Source: Pseudomonadota bacterium (GTDB lineage Bacteria; Myxococcota_A; Polyangia; Polyangiales; Polyangiaceae). From it: DNA of 64,000 nucleotides. Below are positions 19,588 to 29,272 of the stretch, piece by piece (the first letter of the stretch is position 1; each line of letters begins with the position of its first letter). Under the pieces are notes generated by a model that was not told the DNA's origin, did not search any database, and saw only the letters and a list, made by a program, of their open reading frames with translations. Location: positions 203,389 to 267,388 of the forward strand of contig JAEWRL010000097.1 of assembly GCA_023398955.1 (NCBI GenBank), written 5' to 3'. A program made the position numbers and the translations under genes.

Positions 19588-20259
19588 TCAGGTGCGGCCC
19601 GCTTCAGGCTGGGTCAGCGCGGCGTGCAGCCGGCAAGCACGCTCGTAAACCTCGTCGATGCTGCGCAGACCGACGCCGAGGGCGCCGATCACGGCCCCGA
19701 GAGCACCGGTGGCCGCTACCTGCGGCGCACGCTCCAGGTCGATACCCCCGATGGCCACCAGAGGAATGGAGAGCGGCGCACAGCGGGAGGCCGCCCGTCG
19801 CAAGCCGTCAAGACCAACGACCGGATCCGGATCGACCTTCGACGTCGTCGGGAATACAGGTCCGAAAGCGACGTAGTCCGGCTTCTCGTCCAACGCCGCG
19901 CTCAGCTGCTCGTCGTCGTGCGTGGAGACGCCGACGAGCAGACTCTTCGCGAAGCGTCGCACCTCCGTGACCGAGACGTCGTTCTGCCCCACGTGCACCC
20001 CGTCGCAGTCGGCCAGCACGGCCAGATCTGGGCGGTCATTGAGGATTAGCGGGACTCCAGCGCGCCGACAGGCTGCACGCGAGTCGCGCAACCAGACAAG
20101 GATTTGCCGCGGAGTCGCGCTCTTGGCGCGCAACTGGAGGAACGCGGGCTTCGCCGCCGCGACGGCCTCGATGACCCCTGCCAGGGGCATCCCGCTGTCT
20201 CGGAGAGCGTCTGCGTCGACGATTGCGTAAAGGCCCTGCGGCCGATCCAGGGACATCAT
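19588..20259 (-). CDS. thiE: Thiamine-phosphate synthase
   Basis: A 223-residue TIM-barrel protein. It shows FLQLRAKS (phosphate/pyrophosphate site), LILNDRPDLAVLADCDGVHVGQ, GVSTHDDEQL, DYVAFGPVFPTTSK and VAIGGID, the ordered motifs of ThiE. It joins the pyrimidine and thiazole halves into thiamine phosphate. It is isolated from other thi genes. No TPP riboswitch motif was seen upstream, so regulation is unknown. It is convergent with holB, leaving about 230 bases with a short degenerate GGGCTC repeat. Confidence 0.9.
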   Translation of the reverse strand: MMSLDRPQGLYAIVDADALRDSGMPLAGVIEAVAAAKPAFLQLRAKSATPRQILVWLRDSRAACRRAGVPLILNDRPDLAVLADCDGVHVGQNDVSVTEVRRFAKSLLVGVSTHDDEQLSAALDEKPDYVAFGPVFPTTSKVDPDPVVGLDGLRRAASRCAPLSIPLVAIGGIDLERAPQVAATGALGAVIGALGVGLRSIDEVYERACRLHAALTQPEAGRT

Positions 20260-20322
20260 CTCGGTTCACTCGACTCGATTCGCAATGCACCAGCACCTAG
20301 CGCCTGTGGTACCCCTCTTACC

Positions 20323-21708
20323 ATGATACGCCCGGGGCTCAGATCTGAACCGTCATCGACGCTGGTCCGCATTGAACGAGCTTGGCGTGTCGTCGCCGGA
20401 GTCACCGCAGCTTGTGGACTGATGGGCCTCGGCTGCGGCTCTCCTGCTGCCAGCGCACCGCCGCCACCACCGCCCCCCTCGCCGGGGCTGGCCAGCGTGG
20501 TTCTCGCCGCTGACCAGCAGCCGCCGAGGCTCAGGGATCCAGGCACCGCCGACGACAGCAGTGAGACGGCAGAACCCCTCTCAGGGAAGCTGGAGCTAAG
20601 GATCGAGCAGCAGGGGCCCGACCTGCCCTGGGCCCTACGGATCACCAATGGTCGCGAAGAACCGGTGCGCATCGCAGCCGACCCGCGCCTCCTTTGGTTC
20701 GAGGTGCAACCGCCTGCCGCCAAGAAGCCGAAACTCTGCCGCCTCCCTAGCGAGCTCTTCCCCCGCGAAGAGAGCCGGCTGCGCTGGGTACGGCTGGAGC
20801 CCGGGGAGTGGATTGTCGACCGCTTCGATCCGCGGTTCTATTGCTTCTCGGACGAGGAGCAGCCGTGGCTCGTTCCTGGAGCGGTGGTCCGCGCATTCTT
20901 CGGTTGGCCGGAGAAGCCGCCCAAAACGACATGGAAGGATGGCAAACGCGTCGAGCTGCCGATGGAGCAGCCGCCCCCTTACGTCGCCGTCGCCGCGACA
21001 CCCCCTGATGAAGACGCCACGGGCTCGACTTCGTCACTTGCCCCCGTGAAGCTGCTGCGCGCCGAGGGATTTGCCCTACGCTCCGAGTACAGCGAATGGG
21101 CGCGAGCACGGCTCGCGGAGGACGAGGGAGAGAGTCTCGGCCTGACCATCGCGCGGGGGTCCGACGCCTACGCAGAATCGAGCGCAACGGTTCAGGTCGC
21201 CCTTGAGAATCACTCAGAATCCACTCGCAAAGTGTTCTTCCGGCGCGAACTCCTCACCTTCGAGGTCACCGGCCCCACCGGCAGCACCAGCTGCACTTCC
21301 GGACCCGATCAACGCAACCCCGACCGGCAAGCGTTCCTGACTCTGCACCCCAAAAAACCGATGACGTTTACGAGCCGTCTCGCCGAGCTTTGCCCACGTG
21401 GGACCTTCGCCAAACCCGGGCTCTACTTGGCTTACGTGCGCTTCGATGCGACGCAGTCCGGGGCAGCGCAGGGGATCAACGCCTTTACCGGCACCGTCGT
21501 CTCACCTCGGCCAGCACTCATCCGCATCCGCACGGGTGAGGAGCCGTTCCGCCGCCGCCGAGCGTTCTCCCAGCCGCGCGGGACCCCAGGCCTTGCCCCG
21601 CCGGTCCCCAACATGCCTCCAGCACCTCCCGCACCCGCACCGCCCCCCCCCAGCGGAGAGGCGCCTCCCTCGCCCGCACCCGTGTCTCCCCCACCCGACG
21701 CCCCATGA
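20323..21708 (+). CDS. Unknown lipoprotein with proline-rich ends
   Basis: A 461-residue protein from the ATG at 20323; the longer open frame upstream is antisense to thiE. It has a signal-like N-terminus ending LMGLGC, a possible lipobox, then a run of Pro (positions about 47-55). The middle ~350 residues form a beta-rich body with two related-looking halves that each contain EPVRI or STRKVFF-like strand patterns. The last ~50 residues are Pro-rich. No known domain is recognised. Its stop overlaps the next start by four bases (ATGA), so both genes are probably co-translated. Confidence 0.6.
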   Translation: MIRPGLRSEPSSTLVRIERAWRVVAGVTAACGLMGLGCGSPAASAPPPPPPPSPGLASVVLAADQQPPRLRDPGTADDSSETAEPLSGKLELRIEQQGPDLPWALRITNGREEPVRIAADPRLLWFEVQPPAAKKPKLCRLPSELFPREESRLRWVRLEPGEWIVDRFDPRFYCFSDEEQPWLVPGAVVRAFFGWPEKPPKTTWKDGKRVELPMEQPPPYVAVAATPPDEDATGSTSSLAPVKLLRAEGFALRSEYSEWARARLAEDEGESLGLTIARGSDAYAESSATVQVALENHSESTRKVFFRRELLTFEVTGPTGSTSCTSGPDQRNPDRQAFLTLHPKKPMTFTSRLAELCPRGTFAKPGLYLAYVRFDATQSGAAQGINAFTGTVVSPRPALIRIRTGEEPFRRRRAFSQPRGTPGLAPPVPNMPPAPPAPAPPPPSGEAPPSPAPVSPPPDAP

Positions 21709-23411
21709 CGCTCCTTACTCCCCCGCCTCTGCGCTGCAATGGCCCCAGACATCGAGCCGTATCCGCCCTGCTGCTGTCGCTCGCAGCGCTCTGGGCGTGT
21801 GGCGGCACCAGCCGCGAACCCGCCGTACCGAATCTCACACAGTCGCCAGACGCCCCGCCCGCGTCGGCTCGGGATAACCGGCTGCCCCCGGCGCCGAGCG
21901 CCGTTCCGCGTGCCCCCGCGGACTGCGCACTTCACGGCGGAGCGCTCGAGCCTCTGGACGTCGAGGCGTGTCCCGGCCCAGGACCGTCCTTTCGCCAAGC
22001 TCTCGTCGCTGCCCTGACCCTCGACGAACCTCGGCGCAGAGACAAGGCCCTCTTGGCGTTGGAAGCGTGCCCCCGTGACGCGGCTGCCATCCGCGCCCTG
22101 CGCGCCGAGCTTGCCCCAGAAGGCTGCGCGGACGTGCTGGTCGAACCGTGGCTTGCGGCATGGGACGACCCGGCAAGAGACCCCGAGCTGCACTCCGCAT
22201 TGGCAGGGTTGGCTCTGGCGGCAAGGCTACATCGCCTAGTCCGCGAGCCACCAAACCTGACTCCTCCATTCGATGAGGCTGCCTTCCGCGAGTTCCTCGA
22301 GACTACCCTCTCGGCGTGGATCTTGGAGCAAGCTCACGCGATTCATCAGACGGCACTTCTCGGTGCGAAGCTGCCCGGCTACGGCAAGGGCATCGTGGCC
22401 GTGTCCGCCGGCCTCGCGGATTTGCGGTTCGTGGACGTAGTCCGTGAGATTCCCCTACCAGAGTCGTTGGCAGCCGATCCCGAGCTCCGAGACGAGTACC
22501 AACTCGCGCTCGAACAGAGCCTGGAAGCTCGCGTCGTGCGTGGTCGCGACGCTGCGCTCGTGGGCCTCCGCAAGTTCGCTGACGAAGGTATCCTGGTGGA
22601 CGAACGGCTATCGAGGGCGCGCGCTATGCTCTCCAGGTTGTTCTCTGGGCACAGGATCGACGCCCTCGACGGCCTCGTCTTCCCGCCGCTGCCGGAGCTG
22701 GACGAGAGCTCACCTGAGCTCTGGCTGGCGGCCCACCTGCCGACCTTCTATGCCTCTCGCTGGCTCGCCGACCTCGCGCCCTCGGCGCCTTCGGCGTTGC
22801 GAGCCCTGCACGAGCGCGGCTTTCCCCCGGCCTTCCTTGCGGAAGCGGAGAGCCACGCCCTGAGCCCCGATGCGCTGCACTTGGTTGCGCGAGCTCATAC
22901 GGCCCTGGGACAGACCTATTGGCGCACCGAGTCCTTCGATAGGGCATCAGCCGTCGCCGCACGGATCCCGAGCGCATCCCCCATGCAGCCGGAGGGGGCG
23001 CTCATCCGGGCGGTCGCAGCGGCCCTGCGTGGCGGCCCGAAAGACGCAGCCCACATGATGCTCCGAGGCCCCTTCTTGCCGAGCAGCGTCGGCGATGTCT
23101 CAGCATTGGATGCGCTTGCCGCCCGGGACTCGTCCGTCGCTCCCTACGCGGCGTTCGATGCCGCGCTGCTCTTGGCGTTGATACCGGAGGCCACGCCGAC
23201 CACGGAGTACTGGACCGACATCGCCCGGCGCTTCGAGCATGCGGCGGCGCAGGCGCCCACCGCGTCTCTCGCGGCGGAGGCAGCGGCGCGGGCGGGTGCG
23301 GCACTCGCGACCGCGCAGGCGCTCCAAGACCGTGCCGAGGCGCCGCAGGAAGCCGCGCCCCCCTCGAGCGGACCAGCCGCCGCGAGCGACACGGCGGCCC
23401 CCACGCCCTGA
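21705..23411 (+). CDS. Unknown helical lipoprotein
   Basis: A 568-residue protein that starts inside the stop of the preceding lipoprotein gene (ATGA overlap). The signal peptide SALLLSLAALWAC fits a lipobox with Cys32. The rest is helix-rich, with many Ala and Leu and a TPR-like feel in the C-terminal half (ALHLVARAHTALGQTYW, then ASAVAARIPSASP), but repeat units are not clear enough to name. The tail is Ala/Pro-rich. No enzymatic motif is visible. The operon with the upstream lipoprotein suggests a shared envelope role. Confidence 0.6.
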   Translation: MTLLTPPPLRCNGPRHRAVSALLLSLAALWACGGTSREPAVPNLTQSPDAPPASARDNRLPPAPSAVPRAPADCALHGGALEPLDVEACPGPGPSFRQALVAALTLDEPRRRDKALLALEACPRDAAAIRALRAELAPEGCADVLVEPWLAAWDDPARDPELHSALAGLALAARLHRLVREPPNLTPPFDEAAFREFLETTLSAWILEQAHAIHQTALLGAKLPGYGKGIVAVSAGLADLRFVDVVREIPLPESLAADPELRDEYQLALEQSLEARVVRGRDAALVGLRKFADEGILVDERLSRARAMLSRLFSGHRIDALDGLVFPPLPELDESSPELWLAAHLPTFYASRWLADLAPSAPSALRALHERGFPPAFLAEAESHALSPDALHLVARAHTALGQTYWRTESFDRASAVAARIPSASPMQPEGALIRAVAAALRGGPKDAAHMMLRGPFLPSSVGDVSALDALAARDSSVAPYAAFDAALLLALIPEATPTTEYWTDIARRFEHAAAQAPTASLAAEAAARAGAALATAQALQDRAEAPQEAAPPSSGPAAASDTAAPTP

Positions 23412-23419
23412 ACGCGATT

Positions 23420-24868
23420 CTACTGGGGCTCCGTGGCGAAACCCTCCTCCTCATCGAGGTCCAAGGTGTCCTCGGCGTCCCGGAGGGCAAGGCTGGGTGG
23501 CCCGACACTGTCCCCCGCCTCTGCTGCAGCCGGATCGAGCACTTCGACGAGCATGCCGAGATCGCGGAGGCGCAGGTTGGCAGCGGCCTCTCGCCGCGCC
23601 TGTTGCAGGTCGTCCAGCAGGGCCTGAATGCGTCCGTCCAGCCCCTCGGCGGCAGGCCCTAGGTGGAAGTTGGACGCGCGCTCCAGCGCCGTGAGAACGT
23701 CGTCGACGCGCAGCGGCTCGATGTCTCGCGCCAAGACGAAGGCTGGCTGTCCGCGCCGCAGGGCCCGGGCCAGCATGCCGCCGGAGGCAAGCACGTCGAG
23801 GATCTCCTTCACGAGCTGTTCGGGCGCCTTCATCGAGCGGCTGAGCTGGCGCAGGGTGCGCGGCGGCCGATTCGTGACGAAGGCGTTGACGATCTCGGCA
23901 AGCGCACGCACAGCCACGAAGGCCCGTGCCGCGTGGTCGGCATCGGAGCCGCGAATGCGCCAGCGGTACGCCAGCATGTTCTGGTGCGCAGCCGTGATCT
24001 CTGCGCCCAGCAGCACGACTACCCAGCTGAAGAAGACCCAGATCAGAAACAGCGGGATCGCGGCAAAGGTGGAGTAGAGCGCGTTGTAGCGAGCGACACC
24101 GAGCTGGAAGTGCACCTCGACGAGGAGAACGACGTACCAGAGTACTCCTCCGACGCCCCCGCCCACGAGCGCGGAGCGCAGCCGAACCCTCGTGAACGGC
24201 ATGACCATGTATAACATGGTAAGGCCCAAGCCCATGACCATGACGGCGCTCACCTGAAGCGCCAAGCTGCCTCCGAGCCACTCCACCCTGCGCGCCGCGG
24301 CAGACACCGCAGCAGCGAGCACGCCGCAGAGCGGCGTGATGAAGAGAATGGCCGAGTAGTCTGCCACCTTTCGAGGAATACTGCGCGCCCGCTCCACGCC
24401 GAAAACGTGGTTCAGGCTCTGTTCCACGCTGACGAGCACCAGCACCACGATGTAGAGCAAGAGGGCAAGCCCCACGATGCCGATCGTGCCGAGGTCGGCA
24501 CTGTCCACGAGATCGAGAGCGAGCAGGAAAGCTCCGCGGAGCGTCACGACGTCCAAGTCCTGACGGTCTCCCATGGCACCAAGGGTTTCCACGATCCCGG
24601 GCCGCAGGGTCTCGTGCATCAAGGTCCGGTATGCACCGAACCCTTTGAGCACGGCGACGAGCAGAACCAGAAAGGGTAAGAGTCCCAGCACGCTATCGAA
24701 GGCCAGAGCAGAAGCGCGGTGCAGGCCATGATCACGGAAGAAACCCCGTACGGCCAAGCTCAGGATACGCAAGGTGCGAACCAGCACGCCCTGGAGCCCC
24801 CGTGCTTCGTCCAGCTCGGTCACCCAGATATCATGCTCGAAGAAGCGCGAAGCACGCCGTAGTGGCAT
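23420..24868 (-). CDS. YihY/BrkB-family membrane protein with C-terminal extension
   Basis: A 482-residue protein from the ATG at 24868, where the family N-terminus begins. About six membrane segments lie within residues 35-320, including LLPFLVLLVAVLKG, GLALLLYIVVLVLVSVEQS and IPLFLIWVFFSWVVVLLGAEI, the last being a BrkB signature. A ~160-residue cytoplasmic extension includes a winged-helix-like part (RTLRQLSRSMKAPEQLVKEILD). The family was once misnamed ribonuclease BN, and its true role is unclear. It may be the last gene of the yhbH-spoVR run on the minus strand. Confidence 0.85.
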   Translation of the reverse strand: MPLRRASRFFEHDIWVTELDEARGLQGVLVRTLRILSLAVRGFFRDHGLHRASALAFDSVLGLLPFLVLLVAVLKGFGAYRTLMHETLRPGIVETLGAMGDRQDLDVVTLRGAFLLALDLVDSADLGTIGIVGLALLLYIVVLVLVSVEQSLNHVFGVERARSIPRKVADYSAILFITPLCGVLAAAVSAAARRVEWLGGSLALQVSAVMVMGLGLTMLYMVMPFTRVRLRSALVGGGVGGVLWYVVLLVEVHFQLGVARYNALYSTFAAIPLFLIWVFFSWVVVLLGAEITAAHQNMLAYRWRIRGSDADHAARAFVAVRALAEIVNAFVTNRPPRTLRQLSRSMKAPEQLVKEILDVLASGGMLARALRRGQPAFVLARDIEPLRVDDVLTALERASNFHLGPAAEGLDGRIQALLDDLQQARREAAANLRLRDLGMLVEVLDPAAAEAGDSVGPPSLALRDAEDTLDLDEEEGFATEPQ

Positions 24869-24965
24869 GCCGGCAAGCGTGCCTCGCGAAAGCCGTGCTG
24901 TTAAGCGAGAACATAGCCGGCCCGCAGCATGGCAGGATCGAATCGGCCCACCAGCAGCTGAATCC

Positions 24966-25403
24966 TCAGCGAGACGGGGTACTCGCTGCGTCACTGCCGT
25001 AAACCAGCGCGTATGCATGCGCCATCACGGTTCGGCACGCTTCCAAGACGCGCTCGGCGGTCGCAGGACTCCACAGCAACACCAGGCCGGTGTCGCCGGA
25101 GTCGAGCCCGCAGAGTTGATTCGCCGCATCCCTCACGACCTCTGGGACATCGGGCTCGCGCGCCAGTGCTCGAAGGTGCTCCACATAGGTGCGGCCCCAC
25201 GATTCCCTGGGTGCGACCCTCAAGGCTCCATTCAGGGCCATCCCCGCCGCGCGCTTGCAGGCAACGACTCCGGCGCGCGCATTGCGCTGGCGAAAACCGT
25301 CCTCGGCCCGAGACAGCTCGACGATCGCCGCGCGCAGCCATTCATCGGGCAGAAAGCGATCTAGCCAGTGCCCTGGAACGCGAGGCAGCTCACGAGGCTT
25401 CAT
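24966..25403 (-). CDS. Small unknown helical protein linked to spoVR
   Basis: A 145-residue protein whose ATG overlaps the 3' end of spoVR by 14 bases, so translational coupling is likely. It is mostly alpha-helical by composition, with alternating Arg/Ala-rich segments (AEDGFRQRNARAGVVACKRA) and a helix EVVRDAANQLCGL. No signal peptide or membrane segment is seen. It resembles a small HEPN-like helical fold only in general composition, which is not enough for a call. Its place suggests a role with SpoVR and YhbH. Confidence 0.6.
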   Translation of the reverse strand: MKPRELPRVPGHWLDRFLPDEWLRAAIVELSRAEDGFRQRNARAGVVACKRAAGMALNGALRVAPRESWGRTYVEHLRALAREPDVPEVVRDAANQLCGLDSGDTGLVLLWSPATAERVLEACRTVMAHAYALVYGSDAASTPSR

Positions 25404-26955
25404 GGATGACCGCGTACTCCGTGCCGTCGTGCCTCAGGAGGCGTTCCTTGCCGTCCATGACCGTCGTCAGCACGACGGGGCGCTTCCACACGCGCACGAG
25501 CGCTCCCAGCGTATCTTTCGCGTAATCCTCACGAAGATCGACTCCCCGGTGCTCGTGGCGTAGGAGCAGTTCCCCCCGGTTCCCGTGATTCGCCTCTTCG
25601 ACCCGGATGACGGGGTTCCCGGAGTTCGTGAGTTGAGAAAGGAGCTTCTCCTTGACCTTCATGAACTCACGCGTCTCGATCTCGAATCGGTTACCTCGTC
25701 CCGACCAGCGGTAGGTGAACAGGCCCTGCTCGCGGGCAAATTCCTGGGTCAGAAACTCATCAATGAAGGTAACGTCCGTGTAGAGCGCACGCACCTCGAA
25801 TATCTTCGCGCGCCCAAGGCCGAGCCGCAGGTTCCAGCTTCGCTTCGTATCGAGGTCGTCGCACTCCTCCCACTCACGTCCGAACTGCCCTCGGTCCCAC
25901 CGCTCCTCGATGTTTCGGTAGAGCTCTACACCCAGCTTGTAGGGATTGAGACGGCCGCTCCCCGTGGCCATTACCCCGGCATTGTTCTCGGCGTAGTCGA
26001 CGATCTCCTCGGCCCCACAAACGCGCTCCGTCATGAGCCGCGAATGGAAGTAGCTTGCCCATCCCTCGTTCATGATCTTCGTCTGCATCTGGGGCAGAAA
26101 GTAATAGGCTTCGTCCCGAATGATAGCGAGGATCGTACGCTCCCACTTCTCGAGAGGAGCATGCTCGATCAAAAAGCGCAGGACATCTTGTTGTGGAGAG
26201 GCCGGAAACCGAGCCCGCTGTGCCTCACGCTCGGCCCTAAGGCGCTCCCTCTGCTGCTCGAGGTAGGCCTCTGGGTTGATGAACCCCTGCATGTAGTCCT
26301 TCGCGCGCAGACGCGGGACGTCCACTTCCACGGGCTCGTCCTCCGGCGTGGCGGCACGGTCCCGAACGATGAACCGGCTCCACGGATCCACGAGGTTCTC
26401 GAGGGAAAGACAGACATCGACAAACTCCTCGACCTTGTCGACCCCGTGCCGCTCCACGATGCGCCGCATGATGGTGCCGTGGTTCGCCATCTTGTCGACC
26501 CACTTACGATCCGGATCATAACCACTGCCATGAGCCTCCGCGACGTCACGAATGTATCCATAGGCATCGAGGTCCGTCCCACGAAATGCGAAATTATTCT
26601 TGAAGAAGTCGACATGGGCGTACACATGACACATGACGAGCTTCTGGTCCGTCAGGCTGTTACCCTCGAGTAGGTACGCGAACGCCGGGTTATTGTTGAT
26701 CACCATCTCATAGATCTTCGAGAGACCATATTCATAGCTCTTACTGAGCCGCTCGAACTCCATCCCGAAGCGCCAGTGCGGATACCGCGTAGGGAACCCT
26801 CCGTAGGCAGCAATCTCATTCATCTGCTCATAGCTGAGCATCTCGAAGATGGTTGGAAAGAAGTCGAGCCCGTACTCGCGAGCTGCCGCTTCTATCTTCT
26901 CGCGCTCCACGCGCAGGTACCGCGGCAACCCCGTCTGTGTGGCAAACAATGGCAT
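25390..26955 (-). CDS. spoVR: SpoVR family protein
   Basis: A 521-residue protein of the SpoVR/YcgB family, close to the usual length. Recognised blocks are REYGLDFFPTIFEMLSYEQM near residue 27, GFPTRYPHWRFGMEFERL, YEMVINNNPAFAYLLEGNS and MCHVYAHVDFFKNN. The family was named after a Bacillus spore-cortex gene and is widespread in non-sporulating bacteria, but its molecular role is unknown. The gene starts 3 bases after the yhbH stop. The usual third partner, the PrkA kinase gene, is not adjacent. A role in stress or development is an inference from known operons. Confidence 0.95.
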   Translation of the reverse strand: MPLFATQTGLPRYLRVEREKIEAAAREYGLDFFPTIFEMLSYEQMNEIAAYGGFPTRYPHWRFGMEFERLSKSYEYGLSKIYEMVINNNPAFAYLLEGNSLTDQKLVMCHVYAHVDFFKNNFAFRGTDLDAYGYIRDVAEAHGSGYDPDRKWVDKMANHGTIMRRIVERHGVDKVEEFVDVCLSLENLVDPWSRFIVRDRAATPEDEPVEVDVPRLRAKDYMQGFINPEAYLEQQRERLRAEREAQRARFPASPQQDVLRFLIEHAPLEKWERTILAIIRDEAYYFLPQMQTKIMNEGWASYFHSRLMTERVCGAEEIVDYAENNAGVMATGSGRLNPYKLGVELYRNIEERWDRGQFGREWEECDDLDTKRSWNLRLGLGRAKIFEVRALYTDVTFIDEFLTQEFAREQGLFTYRWSGRGNRFEIETREFMKVKEKLLSQLTNSGNPVIRVEEANHGNRGELLLRHEHRGVDLREDYAKDTLGALVRVWKRPVVLTTVMDGKERLLRHDGTEYAVIHEAS

Positions 26956-26958
26956 CGC

Positions 26959-28068
26959 CTACCTTCCCTTGCCCAAGAATTCGCGAATACTCCCCACGAT
27001 CCCATCCCTGTCATTGATCTCGCTGGTAACGACGCGCTCGTCCTTCCCGAAGTGCTCGAGAAGATCCTTGATGAACTGACCCGAACCGTAAGGGCTCTCG
27101 ACCTGCCCATAGCCGAACATGTTAACCGAATCGAGCAGCTCGCTCTTCAGGATCTCCACGCAGGTCAGGGTATCGTCCATGGACCAATTGTCACCATCCG
27201 AGAAATGAAAGGGGTAGATGTTCCACTCCGCCGCAGGGTAATCCTTCTGGATCATGTCTGTCGCCAAACGGTAGGCGCTCGAGATCATGGTCCCTCCCGA
27301 TTCGCGGGTGCTGAAGAATGTGTCACGGTCGACTTCTCGCGCCGTCGCGTCATGAATGATGTAACGGCTCTCGAGGCCGCGGTAGTGCCGCCTCAGCCAG
27401 GTGTCTATCCAGAAGCTCTCGATGCGAACTATCTCTTTCTGCTCGTCCCCCATGGATCCCGATACGTCCATCATGTAGAGGATGACGGCGTTCGCCGTCG
27501 GCTGCTGCTCCTCTCGCCACGAGCGGTAGCGCTTGTCTTCTTGCTGCGGCACGACGAAAGGGGAGCCGGGATCGTAGACACCGCTGGCGATGGCCCGCTT
27601 GAGGGCCTCCTTGTAGGTGCGCTTGAAGTGACGCAGTGACTCGGGGCCTGCTCGGCGCACGCCGGTGTAGCGCTCCTTCGAGCTCACGATGCGGCTCTTG
27701 CCCTTGTTCTGAATAGCCGGCAGCTCCAGCTCCTCACCGAGAATGTCCGCAAGCTCATCGAGGGTGATGTCCACCTCGAGGACGTGCTCCGCAGGATCCT
27801 TGCCTGCCTTACCGCTGCCTTGTCCGTCCTGCTCCTCGCCGCCCAAGGGGTCGCCCGGCTCACCATTGCCCTGTCCCACGCCTCCCTGCTGCTTCTCACC
27901 GAACGTGAACCGAGGGATGTCGATCTGCGGCAGAGGAATCGAGACGAGGTCCTTCCCCTTGCGGCCGACGAGCTCACCCTTCGAGATGTATTTCCGCAGG
28001 TTGTCACGCACGCGTTGGCGTACGATCCGGCGAAAGCGAAAGTGGTCCTGATCGATCTTCAGTGACAT
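26959..28068 (-). CDS. yhbH: YhbH/YeaH family (DUF444) protein
   Basis: A 369-residue protein from the ATG at 28068, with a second candidate ATG at 28086. It begins with LRKYISKGELVGRKGKDLV and carries the DUF444 core, including a VWA-like segment with VILYMMDVSGSMGDEQKEI, where the DVSGSM metal-site motif is intact. A Gly-rich linker (about 70-100) precedes it. DUF444 genes usually sit between prkA and spoVR in one operon; here spoVR follows directly but prkA is absent. It is divergent from the YkgJ-type gene with ~190 bases between them. Confidence 0.92.
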   Translation of the reverse strand: MSLKIDQDHFRFRRIVRQRVRDNLRKYISKGELVGRKGKDLVSIPLPQIDIPRFTFGEKQQGGVGQGNGEPGDPLGGEEQDGQGSGKAGKDPAEHVLEVDITLDELADILGEELELPAIQNKGKSRIVSSKERYTGVRRAGPESLRHFKRTYKEALKRAIASGVYDPGSPFVVPQQEDKRYRSWREEQQPTANAVILYMMDVSGSMGDEQKEIVRIESFWIDTWLRRHYRGLESRYIIHDATAREVDRDTFFSTRESGGTMISSAYRLATDMIQKDYPAAEWNIYPFHFSDGDNWSMDDTLTCVEILKSELLDSVNMFGYGQVESPYGSGQFIKDLLEHFGKDERVVTSEINDRDGIVGSIREFLGKGR

Positions 28069-28257
28069 GCAAAGTGCCCGATCCATTGTTGCACATTCCG
28101 GCAGCAGCTGCATGAGGCATGCTGCGCCCCACGTGGAGCCGCGGCAGCGGACGCTGCGCCATCTGACGGTGCGGTCTCTCCGCCTGCGGGCCTCGCCGAC
28201 GTAGTGCCGGTTGACGAGCCCGGCCCTCTCCACTAGACGAACTCGCTCGGCACGCCG

Positions 28258-28941
28258 GTGCCACGGGTACCGGGCGACTGCACTGCCAGCAGGGCCACCG
28301 TGTTTCCGGGTCAACGCTTCTTGAGATTCCGCTGCACCTCCTGTGGAAACTGTTGTCGGGATCCCCTGCTTCCCATCACAGACACCGATCTTCGCCGCAT
28401 CGTCAGGGCAACACGAGCAGACCCTCGCCGCTTGGTCGACTGGATCGGGGAGGATGGCATCGAAATGGACGAACCGGATGCCTTCGCGGTGCTGCGCAGG
28501 GGGAAGCGTGTCATGGTCCTCCGACACGCACGAGGAAGGTGCCTCTATCTTGGGGACGACGACCGCTGCACCATCTACTCCGCACGTCCCATGGGGTGTC
28601 GCGTGTTCCCCTTCGATCCGGAGGTGGGCGCGCGCGGGGGCATCAAGCGTCTCCGTCTCATCGAGGCCACGACCTGCCACTACGAGCTCGACGGGAAGAA
28701 CCCGCCTGAACGGCTCGTGGCGCGCCAAGCCCAGCACGAGCAAGAAGTCCGAACATACCGCGCGAAGATCGCGGCTTGGAACCAACGGCAGCGGGTGCGC
28801 CGACGCGATGGGCTGCTGCCCGGGACCGGCGCAGATTTTCTCGCGTTTCTCGGCTTCCGGTGGAGCACTGCAAGTGGCTCAAATCACGATTCGGTTTTCT
28901 CGCTTGGCGCGTTCAAGGCGCGTGTGCGCAGCGACGACTAG
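28258..28941 (+). CDS. YkgJ-family cysteine cluster protein
   Basis: A 227-residue protein whose N-terminal part holds a CTSCGNCC cluster at about residue 26 and later CTIYSARPMGCRVFPF, the four-to-eight Cys pattern of YkgJ/FliB-type proteins that bind zinc or an iron-sulfur cluster. The GTG at 28258 is assumed. The C-terminal ~90 residues are charged and helical. The biochemical role of this family is not settled. Confidence 0.8.
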   Translation: MPRVPGDCTASRATVFPGQRFLRFRCTSCGNCCRDPLLPITDTDLRRIVRATRADPRRLVDWIGEDGIEMDEPDAFAVLRRGKRVMVLRHARGRCLYLGDDDRCTIYSARPMGCRVFPFDPEVGARGGIKRLRLIEATTCHYELDGKNPPERLVARQAQHEQEVRTYRAKIAAWNQRQRVRRRDGLLPGTGADFLAFLGFRWSTASGSNHDSVFSLGAFKARVRSDD

Positions 28942-29272
28942 AGAGTGTCTTCAAAGAAGGGATTCGAGCCCGAGCCTAGAGCGCGGAGGTGCCCGGAGCC
29001 CGGCCCCAGCCAAACGCGCAGCCATCGAGTCCATGGAGGCCCGACGCGCCAGGAGCTGCCCCCCCTCCGCGAAAGCATGCGCTCCCCTACGACCCCACCA
29101 GTGGGCCGGGCAAGTGAGCCGGGCACGTGGGCCAGCGTCGATCACCAAGCAGCGCACGGGTTGGTCCGGTCGGACTGGCCCCCGAAGGCGGACGGTTAAG
29201 GCCCAGCGCCCGATGGCCGTACCGTCGGACGTGGAATCCTCATCGTGGACTGGACGGAGCCCCAAACCCCGC
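28942..29272. other. Intergenic spacer without a recognised gene
   Basis: About 330 bases between the YkgJ-type gene and the ATPase-fold gene. Only short open frames without homology were seen. No clear promoter, repeat or RNA structure stands out. Confidence 0.5.

Noticed and set aside
20260..20322. Possible TPP riboswitch upstream of thiE
   Set aside because: The spacer is too short and lacks the conserved CUGAGA and ACCUGA blocks.
28343..29272. Long open frame upstream of the ATPase-fold gene read as an N-terminal extension
   Set aside because: It overlaps the YkgJ-type gene in another frame and looks Arg/Ser-rich, like a shadow; the domain starts after the ATG at 29273.
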